NCBI RefSeq assembly: GCF_030817275.1
Contig: NZ_JAUSZD010000002.1
Span: 2,356,001 to 2,420,000, forward strand
DNA from: Paenibacillus sp. V4I7
GTDB lineage: Bacteria; Bacillota; Bacilli; Paenibacillales; NBRC-103111
Reading direction: 5' to 3'
DNA length: 64,000 nucleotides
Position numbers and translations under genes: made by a program. The notes below the pieces were generated by a model that saw nothing but the letters and a program-made list of their open reading frames with translations, was not told the origin of the DNA and did not search any database. This document shows positions 32,311-41,700 of the stretch, piece by piece (the first letter of the stretch is position 1; every line of letters begins with the position of its first letter).

Positions 32311-33273
32311 ATGCAAGTTTCTTCGCAGCACACAGCTATGGAAATGAAAAAAACGGTTCGATCCAGAGATACGAAGAAGCGGGAAAGCAAGTATCTGAAG
32401 CAAAATATTCCGCTGTATATCATGCTCACTCCAGCCATTATTTGTTTTCTCCTATTCAAGTATGCGCCGATGGGCGGGATCGTCCTTGCATTCAAGGATT
32501 ATAACTTTTGGGATGGGATCTGGGGGAGTCCATGGGTTGGTTTAAAGCATTTTGATTATTTGTTTAACAATCCACAAGGATGGAAGATCATTCGCAATAC
32601 GTTCATGCTGAGCCTATTAAGCTTTATTGGGTTTCCATTCCCGATAGTAGTTGCTTTACTGCTGAACGAGGTTCGGAAAATGTGGTTCAAGAAAATCGTG
32701 CAAACACTGTTGTATTTGCCCCATTTCCTTTCCTGGGTTATTGTCGGCGGCATCTTTATCACCTTGTTTTCTCAGGATTCCGGGATGGTGAACGACATAC
32801 TGGAAAAGCTTGGCGGTGAAAGGTATGCCTTCCTTTATCAACCGTTCTCATGGATTGCCGTGTTTTTGAGTGCAGGCATTTGGAAAGAAGCTGGCTTTTC
32901 GGCGATCATTTATTTAGCGGCGCTTACGACGATCGATCCGAGCTTATACGAGTCGACTGCAATGGACGGCGCTGGCAAATGGCGTCAGATGTGGCATGTG
33001 TCGCTTCCTGGCATTCGACCCACGATCATTTTGATGCTGATCCTTGGTGTAGGACGCGTCATGGAGGTTGGTTTCGACCACATCTATGTGATGCAGAATC
33101 GGGTAGTCGCCGATATTTCGGAAGTCATCAGCACGTACACGTTCAAGACGGGAATTCAGGGAGGCGAATTCGGCGTTCCCGCTGCAATGGGGTTATTCGA
33201 ATCATTAGTAGGCTTCACACTTGTGTTAACTGCAAATCGTATTGCCCGTAAATTCAACCAGAGCCTATGGTAA
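32311..33273 (+). CDS. Oligosaccharide ABC permease, LplB/YteP type
   Basis: A 320-residue permease with six helices. The start is cytoplasmic and basic (KKTVRSRDTKKRESKYLKQN). The segment LTPAIICFLLFKYAPMGGIVLAFKDYN is diagnostic of LplB-type permeases, and the coupling loop is STAMDGAGKWRQMWHVSLPGIRPTI with EAA-like D-G-A-G. It pairs with the LplC-type permease 25 bases downstream. The ATPase is not encoded in the locus, as is usual, since these systems share a MsmX-type ATPase elsewhere. Start ATG 32311 after AGGAGGT. Likely cargo: oligosaccharides with uronic acids. Confidence 0.92.
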   Translation: MQVSSQHTAMEMKKTVRSRDTKKRESKYLKQNIPLYIMLTPAIICFLLFKYAPMGGIVLAFKDYNFWDGIWGSPWVGLKHFDYLFNNPQGWKIIRNTFMLSLLSFIGFPFPIVVALLLNEVRKMWFKKIVQTLLYLPHFLSWVIVGGIFITLFSQDSGMVNDILEKLGGERYAFLYQPFSWIAVFLSAGIWKEAGFSAIIYLAALTTIDPSLYESTAMDGAGKWRQMWHVSLPGIRPTIILMLILGVGRVMEVGFDHIYVMQNRVVADISEVISTYTFKTGIQGGEFGVPAAMGLFESLVGFTLVLTANRIARKFNQSLW

Positions 33274-33297
33274 TCGGACTTGAAAGGAAGTGAAAAC

Positions 33298-34173
33298 GTG
33301 AGAGAAAATTACGCTGGAAAATGGTTTAATGCTACGGTTCATACTATTCTGCTGCTGGCTGCCGTCAGCTGCCTCATTCCACTGCTTAATATTATCGCTG
33401 TATCGTTCAGCGACTCAGCGGCCATCGATTCCGGGTTCGTCTGGCTTTGGCCGATTCATTTCAATTTGGAAGCGTATAAAACCCTATTTATCGGATCAAG
33501 AGTCATTCCATCTTTTCTGAATAGCTTGTACATTACAATTGTTGGAACGGGGTTAAGCTTGCTCTGCACGACTCTTGCCGCTTATGCGTTGTCCTGTAAT
33601 TACTGCTATGGGCGCAAATTTATTACTCTGGCCATGGTGTTTACGATGATGTTCAGTGGTGGGCTGATTCCCTTCTTTCTTCTGATGAAAAGTCTTGGGC
33701 TCATCAATACCTACTGGTCCCTATGGCTCCCAGGGTTGGTTGGCGCCTATAATTTGCTGCTCATGCGTACCTATTTCGAAGGCATTCCAGCAGAGATCGA
33801 GGAGTCTGCACGCATCGACGGCTGTGGGGAGTGGCGGCTTCTTGTACAAATATTTCTGCCTTTATCCTTACCTGTTATCGCGACGGTTTGTCTATTTTTA
33901 GCTGTTGGTTACTGGAACTCCTTTATAAGCGTCCTCATATTCATCAATGATGCGGAGAAGATGAATTTGACCGTATTCGTTCAGCAAATGGTGCAAAGTC
34001 AGAGCATGCTGATTCAGACGATCGCCTTGCAGCCGGAAGATTTGGAGAATATGTCGCCTGAGGCTGTGAAAGCCGGTGGCATTGTGATCATGACACTACC
34101 CATGCTGATCGTATATCCGATTCTGCAAAAGTATTTTGTGAAAGGCGTGATGCTTGGAGCCATTAAAGGATAA
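33298..34173 (+). CDS. Oligosaccharide ABC permease, LplC/YtcP type
   Basis: A 291-residue permease with six helices. Typical segments are LIPLLNIIAVSFSDSAAIDSG near residue 30, FTMMFSGGLIPFFLLMKSLGLINTYWSLWLPGLVGAYNLLLMRTYF and the coupling loop EESARIDGCGEWRLLVQIFLPLSLPVIATV, and the C-terminal YPILQKYFVKGVMLGAIKG matches LplC proteins. The start is GTG 33298, seven bases after AAAGGAA; an in-frame TTG at 33280 lacks a site. Partner of the LplB-type permease. Confidence 0.92.
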   Translation: MRENYAGKWFNATVHTILLLAAVSCLIPLLNIIAVSFSDSAAIDSGFVWLWPIHFNLEAYKTLFIGSRVIPSFLNSLYITIVGTGLSLLCTTLAAYALSCNYCYGRKFITLAMVFTMMFSGGLIPFFLLMKSLGLINTYWSLWLPGLVGAYNLLLMRTYFEGIPAEIEESARIDGCGEWRLLVQIFLPLSLPVIATVCLFLAVGYWNSFISVLIFINDAEKMNLTVFVQQMVQSQSMLIQTIALQPEDLENMSPEAVKAGGIVIMTLPMLIVYPILQKYFVKGVMLGAIKG

Positions 34174-34242
34174 ACCGAAAGATGACGACACGACCGAACG
34201 GATTCGATAGCAGTCAATGAATTTATAAAGGGGATGAAAGAA

Positions 34243-35886
34243 ATGGAAGACAAAATGAAGAAAAGTACGTTAATGGCAGTGGTGACTTTGTTGGCAGCAG
34301 GGACGGTACTTGCGGCTTGCAGTAAATCAAAAGAAGAGGGTAGTGGAACCTCAGTATCACCAGCAAAATCGGGAACATCGTCATCAACACCAGAGAAGCG
34401 AGGCAAGCTCAAAATGTCCCTCTACGATCGTGGTAACACGCCGGCGGCGGAAGGATCGATTACGAACAATCGCTGGACGAAATGGATTAACGAAAACGGG
34501 CCAGCGGATGTCGAATTTGTCGCCGTTCCGAGATTTGAATCGAAGCAGAAGTTTAATACGTTGTTTGCTTCCGGAGAAGCTCCTGACGTAATCAATGAAT
34601 TTGATACGGGCTATCGGGATCAACTCTATACCCAGAAGCAGCTGCTGCCGCTGGATGATTTGGTCAAACAATACGCGCCAAACTACACCAAGATGCTGGA
34701 AAAGTATCCCATTATGCGCAAGATCGGAACAAAGCCAGACGGCAAATTGTACGAAATCGGGCGAGTTATCCCTAGCACCGTACAAATAGCCGTATTCATC
34801 CGTACCGACTGGCTAAAAAAGCTCTCACTGCCAATACCGCAGACGCCGGAAGATCTGTTAAAAGTGGCGAAAGCGTTCACCGAACAAGACCCGGACGGCA
34901 ATGGGAAGAAGGACACCTACGGCTATTCACTCGCGTATTTAGGGGATGAGGCCATTGATGCTATGCATGGCAATTCGATGTTTATTAAAGATGATAAGCT
35001 GATCGAAGAGGAAGCGAGGATGAAAGCGGCTGTATCCTTCAAGAAACGACTTTTCGACGAAGGCGTTGTTGATCGTGATTATTTGACGGACAAGAACGGC
35101 GAGAAGGCAAAGAAAGACTTTTTGTCTGGCAAGCTCGGAATTTATGTGGCTGACAACGCTAACGTAGATTTATTAACGACGCTCCGCAGCACCAATAAAG
35201 ATGCAACGATCTCTCCTATGCTGCTGCCTAAGACAGAGTTTGGACAATACACGATCAGAATGTTAAATCCGCTTCAGATGACAACGGTGGTTTATGCGGG
35301 CTCGAAGGATCCAGCAGCCGCAGTGAAAACGATTGATTTCATGATAGCTGAACCGACGTGGAAAATGCTCAAATTCGGCACGGAAAACGTACATTGGAAA
35401 AATGATGAACTTGGTTGTCCAAGAGCAATTAATCCGGATTTACGTAAAATTGAAATAGGCTATAATACCGATTTGTATATGTCAGCGACAACCATTGATT
35501 CCAAAGAGGTATGCAACATTCCTGTTATAAACAAGGATATTCCTAACGCTGAGGAATGGAGCAAAATCAGAAATGCAACACGTGACCTGTACGAGAATCC
35601 AGCAGTTCCGCTGTATACGTTAACACATAATGAGCATATGCCTACGCTTCCGGCTGATTTGTTAAAGATTAACAACGATTGGATCCAACAAAGCAAGGAT
35701 CTTATTGCTAAGACAGTAGTTAGTGGAAATGGTTATTCGGTTGATCAAGCGATGAACGACCTTAAGAGCTTGAAGCAGAAGATTGGACAAAATCAGACGT
35801 TGGATTGGTATGCGAAGTGGTACGAGCAAAATAAAAAGAATGCATTCCTGACGAAAGATATTTACCAATTCCTTGCTAAAAAATGA
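34243..35886 (+). CDS. Oligosaccharide-binding lipoprotein, LipO/YtcQ type
   Basis: A 547-residue extracellular solute-binding protein, longer than simple sugar-binding proteins as is usual for the LplABC group. Signal peptide with lipobox LAAC (cysteine 26), Ser/Thr-rich linker, then the family domain: LYDRGNTPAAEGSITNNRWTKWINE, FASGEAPDVINEFDTGYRDQ, LPLDDLVKQYAPNYTKML, RTDWLKKLSLPIPQTPEDL and DPDGNGKKDTYGYS. The calcium-like DPDGNGKKD loop is typical. The start is ATG 34243, nine bases after AAAGGGG. It delivers oligosaccharides to the two permeases encoded upstream. Confidence 0.9.
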   Translation: MEDKMKKSTLMAVVTLLAAGTVLAACSKSKEEGSGTSVSPAKSGTSSSTPEKRGKLKMSLYDRGNTPAAEGSITNNRWTKWINENGPADVEFVAVPRFESKQKFNTLFASGEAPDVINEFDTGYRDQLYTQKQLLPLDDLVKQYAPNYTKMLEKYPIMRKIGTKPDGKLYEIGRVIPSTVQIAVFIRTDWLKKLSLPIPQTPEDLLKVAKAFTEQDPDGNGKKDTYGYSLAYLGDEAIDAMHGNSMFIKDDKLIEEEARMKAAVSFKKRLFDEGVVDRDYLTDKNGEKAKKDFLSGKLGIYVADNANVDLLTTLRSTNKDATISPMLLPKTEFGQYTIRMLNPLQMTTVVYAGSKDPAAAVKTIDFMIAEPTWKMLKFGTENVHWKNDELGCPRAINPDLRKIEIGYNTDLYMSATTIDSKEVCNIPVINKDIPNAEEWSKIRNATRDLYENPAVPLYTLTHNEHMPTLPADLLKINNDWIQQSKDLIAKTVVSGNGYSVDQAMNDLKSLKQKIGQNQTLDWYAKWYEQNKKNAFLTKDIYQFLAKK

Positions 35887-35912
35887 AAAATGACAGATTA
35901 GGTGAGATAGAA

Positions 35913-37667
35913 ATGGATTTCATTCCATTGTCCGACGATGCAGAATCTCTGGCAAGCAAGGCCATAATTAGCTTCGAAGAAAGAAGCACCTTTTTGCTCG
36001 ATAAGCAAATTCAGAAGGATTTGTCCAAGGATTTATATGGAGGTATGGCCATTGCGAACCTGAGTAAAACCATGTATGTGGAGGCAAGTAATCAGAGTTT
36101 GGTGAGATCAGCTGAGTGGTTTGAGCATCCCCATCTTTACGGTCGGGATCCGCAAGGGGAATCGGATTTTGCCGCCATAAAGCTTATACGCGCTCTTTAC
36201 CAGTTTGAGCTTACTGGACTTTTACAAGAGCAGACGACCAACTCCATTCGAAATTTTTATCTGAATCATCATTTTGAAAGCAAATACAAGTCAGAGAATC
36301 ACATGCTGCTTTTTCATACATCCCGGTATCTAGCTGCACAAAAGTATCCGCACGATTGCTTCAAGGCGTATGGAAAAATAGGTAGAGAGCTTCTGGAGGA
36401 GGAAGGAAAACTTCTCCGGGAATACCTTGTTTTTCGTGCCAAGCGGGGATGGGCAGAGTTTGATTCCTCCAGCTATATGCCTGAGGTCATGGAGTGTCTG
36501 CTGTGTCTTTATGATTTTGCCTCCGATTTGGAACTGGTTAAGCTTGCAGAGATGATGCTGGATTTGCTGCTGCTGGACATGTTATGCGATAGCCTCGACG
36601 GTTTATACGGAGGGGCCCATGGCCGCATCTATGCTCCAGTAGCGTTGGATCATGCCCGAAGCGGTACCTTTCCTCTATACTATCTGTATTTCGGGCATGG
36701 CTATCGGGGGGAAATCCAGGGTCCCTGCCTCATTGCTGCCATTTGTTCGGGCTATCGGCCCCGTAAGCAGATTTACGAGATTGCACTAGGGCGAACGCAG
36801 CCCTATGTTCACCAGGAAAGCAAGCACTTACATTGCATAACTTGTGAAACGCCTCACAAAAAGCTGCCGCAGGAGGAAGGAAGTATCAATAAGTATACGT
36901 ATTTCACTCCCCGGTATATCATAGGAGCCGTGAATTTCCAAGATTCATACCGTCTAGGAAGTGAAGCGGGCTGGTATGCCCATCATCAGCAGCACCAATG
37001 GGATCTGAGCCTTGTGGAGGACACCACTTTGAAAATATTCAGTCATCATCCTGGGCATCAAGGCACGGAGGGAAGCGAACATGGCTACTGGACGGGAGAT
37101 TTGGGTTGCGGTTGCGGGCACTTTTTTGGCGAAAAAAATGTGGTATTGACCATGTATCAGATTCCCCAGGGGCAAGAGCTGCATTGGATTCATGTCCATG
37201 TTCCAAGGGATGCCTTTGATGAAGTTGAGGAAGAAGGGAATTACCTTTTTCTACGAAAGTCCGAGGTTTATATCTCCTTATTTATCCACAATGGGTATGA
37301 CTGGACAGAAGATGGAGAGTACGCAAGAAGGGAAATTAGAAGTCAGGGTAGGTGCAATGCGGTCATTTGCGAAGTAGGCGATGACATGAGCATTCCGGAT
37401 TTTGCAACGTTTCGCAGGACGATTTTGCAGAACCGTGTTGTTTTCGATCCTGTAAATATGCAGTTATCGTATCGCTCATCCTCGGTGGGGGAACTATCGA
37501 TGGACAAATCTAAGCGAACCGTAAATGGAGAAAAGGTGACCTTTCCTTATCCTACCTATAACGGGCCCTATATGTTTTCAGCTTTTAACAGTGGAATTAT
37601 TGAAGTAAGGTCTAACGAAAAAAAATCAACCTACGATTTTAATCAGATAACAGTCAGGCAAGAGTAA
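35913..37667 (+). CDS. Large cytoplasmic protein of unknown function in the polysaccharide locus
   Basis: A 584-residue soluble protein without signal peptide. The N-terminal ~350 residues are helical and aromatic-rich (LYGGMAIANLSKTMYVEASNQ, GRDPQGESDFAAIKLIRALYQFELTGLL), suggesting an alpha-alpha toroid. The remainder is beta-rich, with HLHCITCETPHKK near residue 307, a histidine-rich SHHPGHQGTEGSEHGYWTGD near 380 and DLGCGCGHFF near 396. Such a toroid plus beta-sandwich layout is that of heparinase II/III-like and related polysaccharide lyases, but I see no clear catalytic signature and do not recognise the family. The start is ATG 35913 after AGGTGAG; ATG 35883 would overlap the preceding stop as ATGA. 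Next to a GH105 gene, a role in breaking down imported uronic oligosaccharides is plausible. Confidence 0.75.
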   Translation: MDFIPLSDDAESLASKAIISFEERSTFLLDKQIQKDLSKDLYGGMAIANLSKTMYVEASNQSLVRSAEWFEHPHLYGRDPQGESDFAAIKLIRALYQFELTGLLQEQTTNSIRNFYLNHHFESKYKSENHMLLFHTSRYLAAQKYPHDCFKAYGKIGRELLEEEGKLLREYLVFRAKRGWAEFDSSSYMPEVMECLLCLYDFASDLELVKLAEMMLDLLLLDMLCDSLDGLYGGAHGRIYAPVALDHARSGTFPLYYLYFGHGYRGEIQGPCLIAAICSGYRPRKQIYEIALGRTQPYVHQESKHLHCITCETPHKKLPQEEGSINKYTYFTPRYIIGAVNFQDSYRLGSEAGWYAHHQQHQWDLSLVEDTTLKIFSHHPGHQGTEGSEHGYWTGDLGCGCGHFFGEKNVVLTMYQIPQGQELHWIHVHVPRDAFDEVEEEGNYLFLRKSEVYISLFIHNGYDWTEDGEYARREIRSQGRCNAVICEVGDDMSIPDFATFRRTILQNRVVFDPVNMQLSYRSSSVGELSMDKSKRTVNGEKVTFPYPTYNGPYMFSAFNSGIIEVRSNEKKSTYDFNQITVRQE

Positions 37668-37682
37668 CCGGAGGTGTGAAAA

Positions 37683-38708
37683 GTGAATGGAATTATGGAA
37701 AAAGTAGCACGAGCAACCATGCAGATGGATTTTAATGTAGACAAGAAAGGCGATTGGGACTGGGGGGCAGGCGTCGCTTTGTACGGATTGCGGAAAGTGT
37801 ATGAGACAACCGGAAACCAGGAGATTTATAACTTCATCAAAACGTTTATCGACGCTAACTTGGCGAAAAGCCAGAAGATTTCTTATAACATCAATACCAC
37901 AGCGCCGTTGCTCTCGGTTTTGCTGCTCTATCGAGAAACGGGAGAACCTCATTACCTTGCTTTTGCTGAAAAGTTTGCCAGTTGGATCATGAAGGAAGCT
38001 CCACGTTTATCAAACGGGGCTCTTGAGCATACGGTCATTAACGATAAGTTTGCCGAAGAAATGTGGGTAGATACCGTATTTATGGCTGGTGTGTTCTTAA
38101 CGGAATTGGGACAGATGTTGAATAACTCAGCTTATATTGAAGAAGGGCTGCTGCAGGCAAGGCTTCATATCGAATTCCTTCAAAAGGAGGGAGATGGATT
38201 GCTTTACCATGGCTACAGTCTGGCGGGTAATCATCATCTTAGCGGCTGTCTCTGGGCTAGAGGAAACAGCTGGGTAACGATCAGCATACCGGAAATATTC
38301 GCAACATTGATAGGTTATGAAAAGGAGAAGAGATGGTTTTTTGATAGAATCCAACTGCAAGTTGAGGCACTGGCGGCAGTTCAAAAGGAAAATGGTATGT
38401 GGCCTACCATTTTAAGTGATGCCTCCTCCTATGAGGAAACCTCTGCCACGGCGGGCTTTGTCTACGGCATATCTAAAAGTGTGCGTTTGGGCTATTTGGA
38501 TAAAAAATACTTGCTCTGTGCGGAGAAAGGGTATGAGGCTGTACTTCGGCATATTACGGAAGAGGGTACGGTGCTGGATGTTTCGGTTGGAACGGGTATT
38601 CAAAATAGTATACAGGAGTATAACACGATTCCCCGACAGTCTATCATGCCATGGGGTCAAGGAATTACATTGTTGATGCTGTGCCAAGAGGCGCATGAAA
38701 CAACTTAA
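37683..38708 (+). CDS. GH105-family unsaturated uronyl hydrolase (YteR-like)
   Basis: A 341-residue cytoplasmic enzyme with an alpha-alpha six-barrel. Markers are GDWDWGAGVALYGLRKVYETTGNQ near the N-terminus, EEMWVDTVFMAGVFL with the catalytic aspartate (equivalent to Asp143 of B. subtilis YteR), GCLWARGNSWVTISIPE, and DASSYEETSATAGFVYGI. GH105 enzymes remove the unsaturated 4,5-uronic acid left by lyases from oligosaccharide ends. The presence of such an enzyme means that a polysaccharide lyase is probably involved upstream. Start GTG 37683 after GGAGGTG. Confidence 0.9.
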   Translation: MNGIMEKVARATMQMDFNVDKKGDWDWGAGVALYGLRKVYETTGNQEIYNFIKTFIDANLAKSQKISYNINTTAPLLSVLLLYRETGEPHYLAFAEKFASWIMKEAPRLSNGALEHTVINDKFAEEMWVDTVFMAGVFLTELGQMLNNSAYIEEGLLQARLHIEFLQKEGDGLLYHGYSLAGNHHLSGCLWARGNSWVTISIPEIFATLIGYEKEKRWFFDRIQLQVEALAAVQKENGMWPTILSDASSYEETSATAGFVYGISKSVRLGYLDKKYLLCAEKGYEAVLRHITEEGTVLDVSVGTGIQNSIQEYNTIPRQSIMPWGQGITLLMLCQEAHETT

Positions 38709-38729
38709 CTCATGAAGGGGGTAAGTGAT

Positions 38730-41700
38730 ATGGAGACAAGGCGCAAGCTGTTTGCGATTCTTATGATGGTATGCATGTTGGCCACTTTAACTGTAAATCC
38801 ATGGGAAACATCCACGGTTTATGCAGAAACAACAACTGCTCCGGACAAAGCGGAATACCTGTTGGATGAAGATTTTTCTAACCTTGCCACTTCCTACGAA
38901 CCGAGTGACATCGTACCCAGCGGATGGGATGTGAGAAGAGCTGGAGGATCGATTTCCTACAGTTTTAACAATTGGTTTAAAATCAGTGACACAAGTGATG
39001 TACTTCCCGTATCCATGAATAAAAAAATGCGATCTCAGAATACGGGAACCCTTACCCTGGAATACCGTTTTAAGATGCCAACGGTCGTAAACGGCGTAAA
39101 GTGGCAGCTTCGAAGCGGAGGAACCGAAGGGGTCGGCCTTGGGGTGATGAATGGAAGTTTAGTTCTGGAAACTGGTGAAGTAAGTCACAATCTCCAGACT
39201 ATCAACGCTAATGTCGAATATGGAGTCAAAGTAATCGTTAATCTGGATGCAAAAAAAGTTCAGGTTTATGTAAACGGTATCGTAAAAGCATCGGAGAAGA
39301 GTTTTACGAACGATGTGGCATTGATAGATAACTTTCTCGTTATTACGGGTGATGTAACAACGGGAGACCTATTTTTTGCTCCGGTAAAGATTCACAAAGG
39401 GTATGCCATTAATGAGAAATTGATATCCACGGTTCAAGGCCCTTTACCTGAAGATTGGCAGTCCCAGACGAACGGCGGTGTGATTGCTGTGGAGAAAATG
39501 GATAATTCAAAGCCGCCGGATGTGTTTAGTCTGAAGATGAACGCGACGAATTCGACTGGCGAGATGAGTATGGAGAAATCCCTTCCTTCCCAGGAAGGAA
39601 GCTTGATTTATGAGTACAAAGTATTGATTCCCGTTAAAATGGATGGTTTCTCAGCAACGCTAAAAAATGAAAATTCGACAGTCTTCCAATGGCTTACAGC
39701 AGACGGGAAATTTGCTTATAAGAACGCAAGCGGCCAAAATGTGGCCTTCTACGACTACATTCCAAACCTCTGGTATCATGTAAAAATCAAATTAAATACA
39801 ATGACCGGCAAAGCGGATCTCTATCTCAACGGCAAATTGAAAGTGGAGCAAATCGACATCCCGTTTAGCGGTGTTAATCGCGTTAACTTTTCAATCGGAA
39901 GCTCAAATAAGGGAAGCATGTCGCTGGATGATATCTTCTTGTATCACGAGGAGGCAGAGCCTCTGGATTATGTGCCCGCACCTATTCCCGCTAACTCGGA
40001 TGATGAGCTGGTAGGAGCTCAGGCTTGTTCTTTGTGGAGAGAAGGGCAGCACCTTGGATGGGATCGGATCAATCCATATCCAGAAAGGAAGCCTTATCTT
40101 GGTTATTATGATGAAGGCAACCCGGAAGTAGCAGACTGGGAAATCAAATGGATGGCGGAGCATGGCATTGACTTCCAGATGTATTGTTGGTACAGACCGA
40201 CAGGCTCAGAAGGAAAGCCGATTAAGGAGCCTCGCCTGGGTGCGGCGCTTCATGATGGTTATTTCAATGCCAAGTACAGCGACAAAGCCGATTTTATGAT
40301 CATGTGGGAGGCTTCATCCTCCAAAGTTAGTGGAAGCCAGGATTTCAGAAATAATGTAGTGCCTTATTGGATGGAATACTATTTTAAAGATCCCAGGTAT
40401 GTCGTTGTTGACAATAAGCCTGTCATTGGGATTTTTAGTTACTCTGGCTTGAAACGGAATTTTGGAGGCACTGCGGCAGGTGTTAAGGCAGAAGTGGAAT
40501 ATGTAAGACAGGCAGCCAGAGATGCCGGTTTCGATGATGTTATTATTCTAATATCCAATTCAAGTTCTGACGCTTCCTTGATACAAGAAATGAAGAATGA
40601 TGCCGGACTAGATGCGATGTTTGCCTACTCATGGGGAGCTTTTGCAGGGAAAGAAGAATTGCAAAAGACAAAGCTGGAGCAGCAACGAGATGCTGGTTCC
40701 ATGGATGTGGTTCCCGTTGTCAGCATGGGAAGGGACGATCGTGCCTGGGATGGCCCAGCCGGATATTATGCGACGCCTGAGGAGTTCCAGTCAACGAGCC
40801 AATGGGTGAAGGACACTTTTGTGCCATCTTTGCCAGCAAACAGTGTGGGCCGGAAAATGGTTCTTCTGGACAACTGGAATGAATATGGAGAAGGCCACTT
40901 TATCATGCCTGCCGGATTAAACGGGTACAAGTATCTGAACGCGATTCGTAATGTGTTTACGGAGGGCGGAGAACATTCGGATGGGGTACCTACAGAGGCG
41001 CAGAAGGAGAGAGTCCAAGGCTTATATCCCCAAGGGCGGATTGTTCCTTCAAAAACAGTGGACGTACCTCCCATAACGGATATTAGTCCGATTACGTACA
41101 GCAAGTTGTGGGATTTTAACACAGATGGGGACAGTGAAGGCTGGACGGTAGCGAAGCAAGTCTCTCAGGTAAGCATAGCAGGAGGACACTATTTAGGATC
41201 ATCAACGGGAAGTGATCCAGGCCTTCATTCACCGACTGCGTTAGGGATATCAGCAGAAGAAAACCCCTATATCCATATCCGGATGAAAAATAGTTCCAGT
41301 GATACGGCAGGACAAATTTATTTCATTACGGAAACGGATCAAACATGGAATGAAGCCAAAGGAATCGGTTTATTTGTAAAGCCAAATGACAGCGGTTACA
41401 CGGACTATTATGTTCCCATGTGGAGCAACAAGAAGTGGACGGGAAATATCGAAGCAATCCGGTTCGATCCCATTACGGCCACGGGTGATTTCAGCATTGA
41501 CCAGATTGGATTGGTGAAGGTTCCCATTGCGGGAGTGAAAATGTACCTGAATGGACAACCGATAAAAACCGTAACTCCGCTGGAAATGATCGACGGCAGC
41601 GTCATGCTGCCGCTGGCTGAAGTTCTGGCGAAGGACGGGATTATGACGGAACGAGATGATACCGGAGCTATCCTAGCGATAAAGAATGGCCACGTTATTC

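Noticed and set aside
34234..34242. Earlier ATG for the oligosaccharide-binding lipoprotein
   Set aside because: It lies one base after the AAAGGGG element; ATG 34243 has proper spacing and gives a shorter charged N-terminus.
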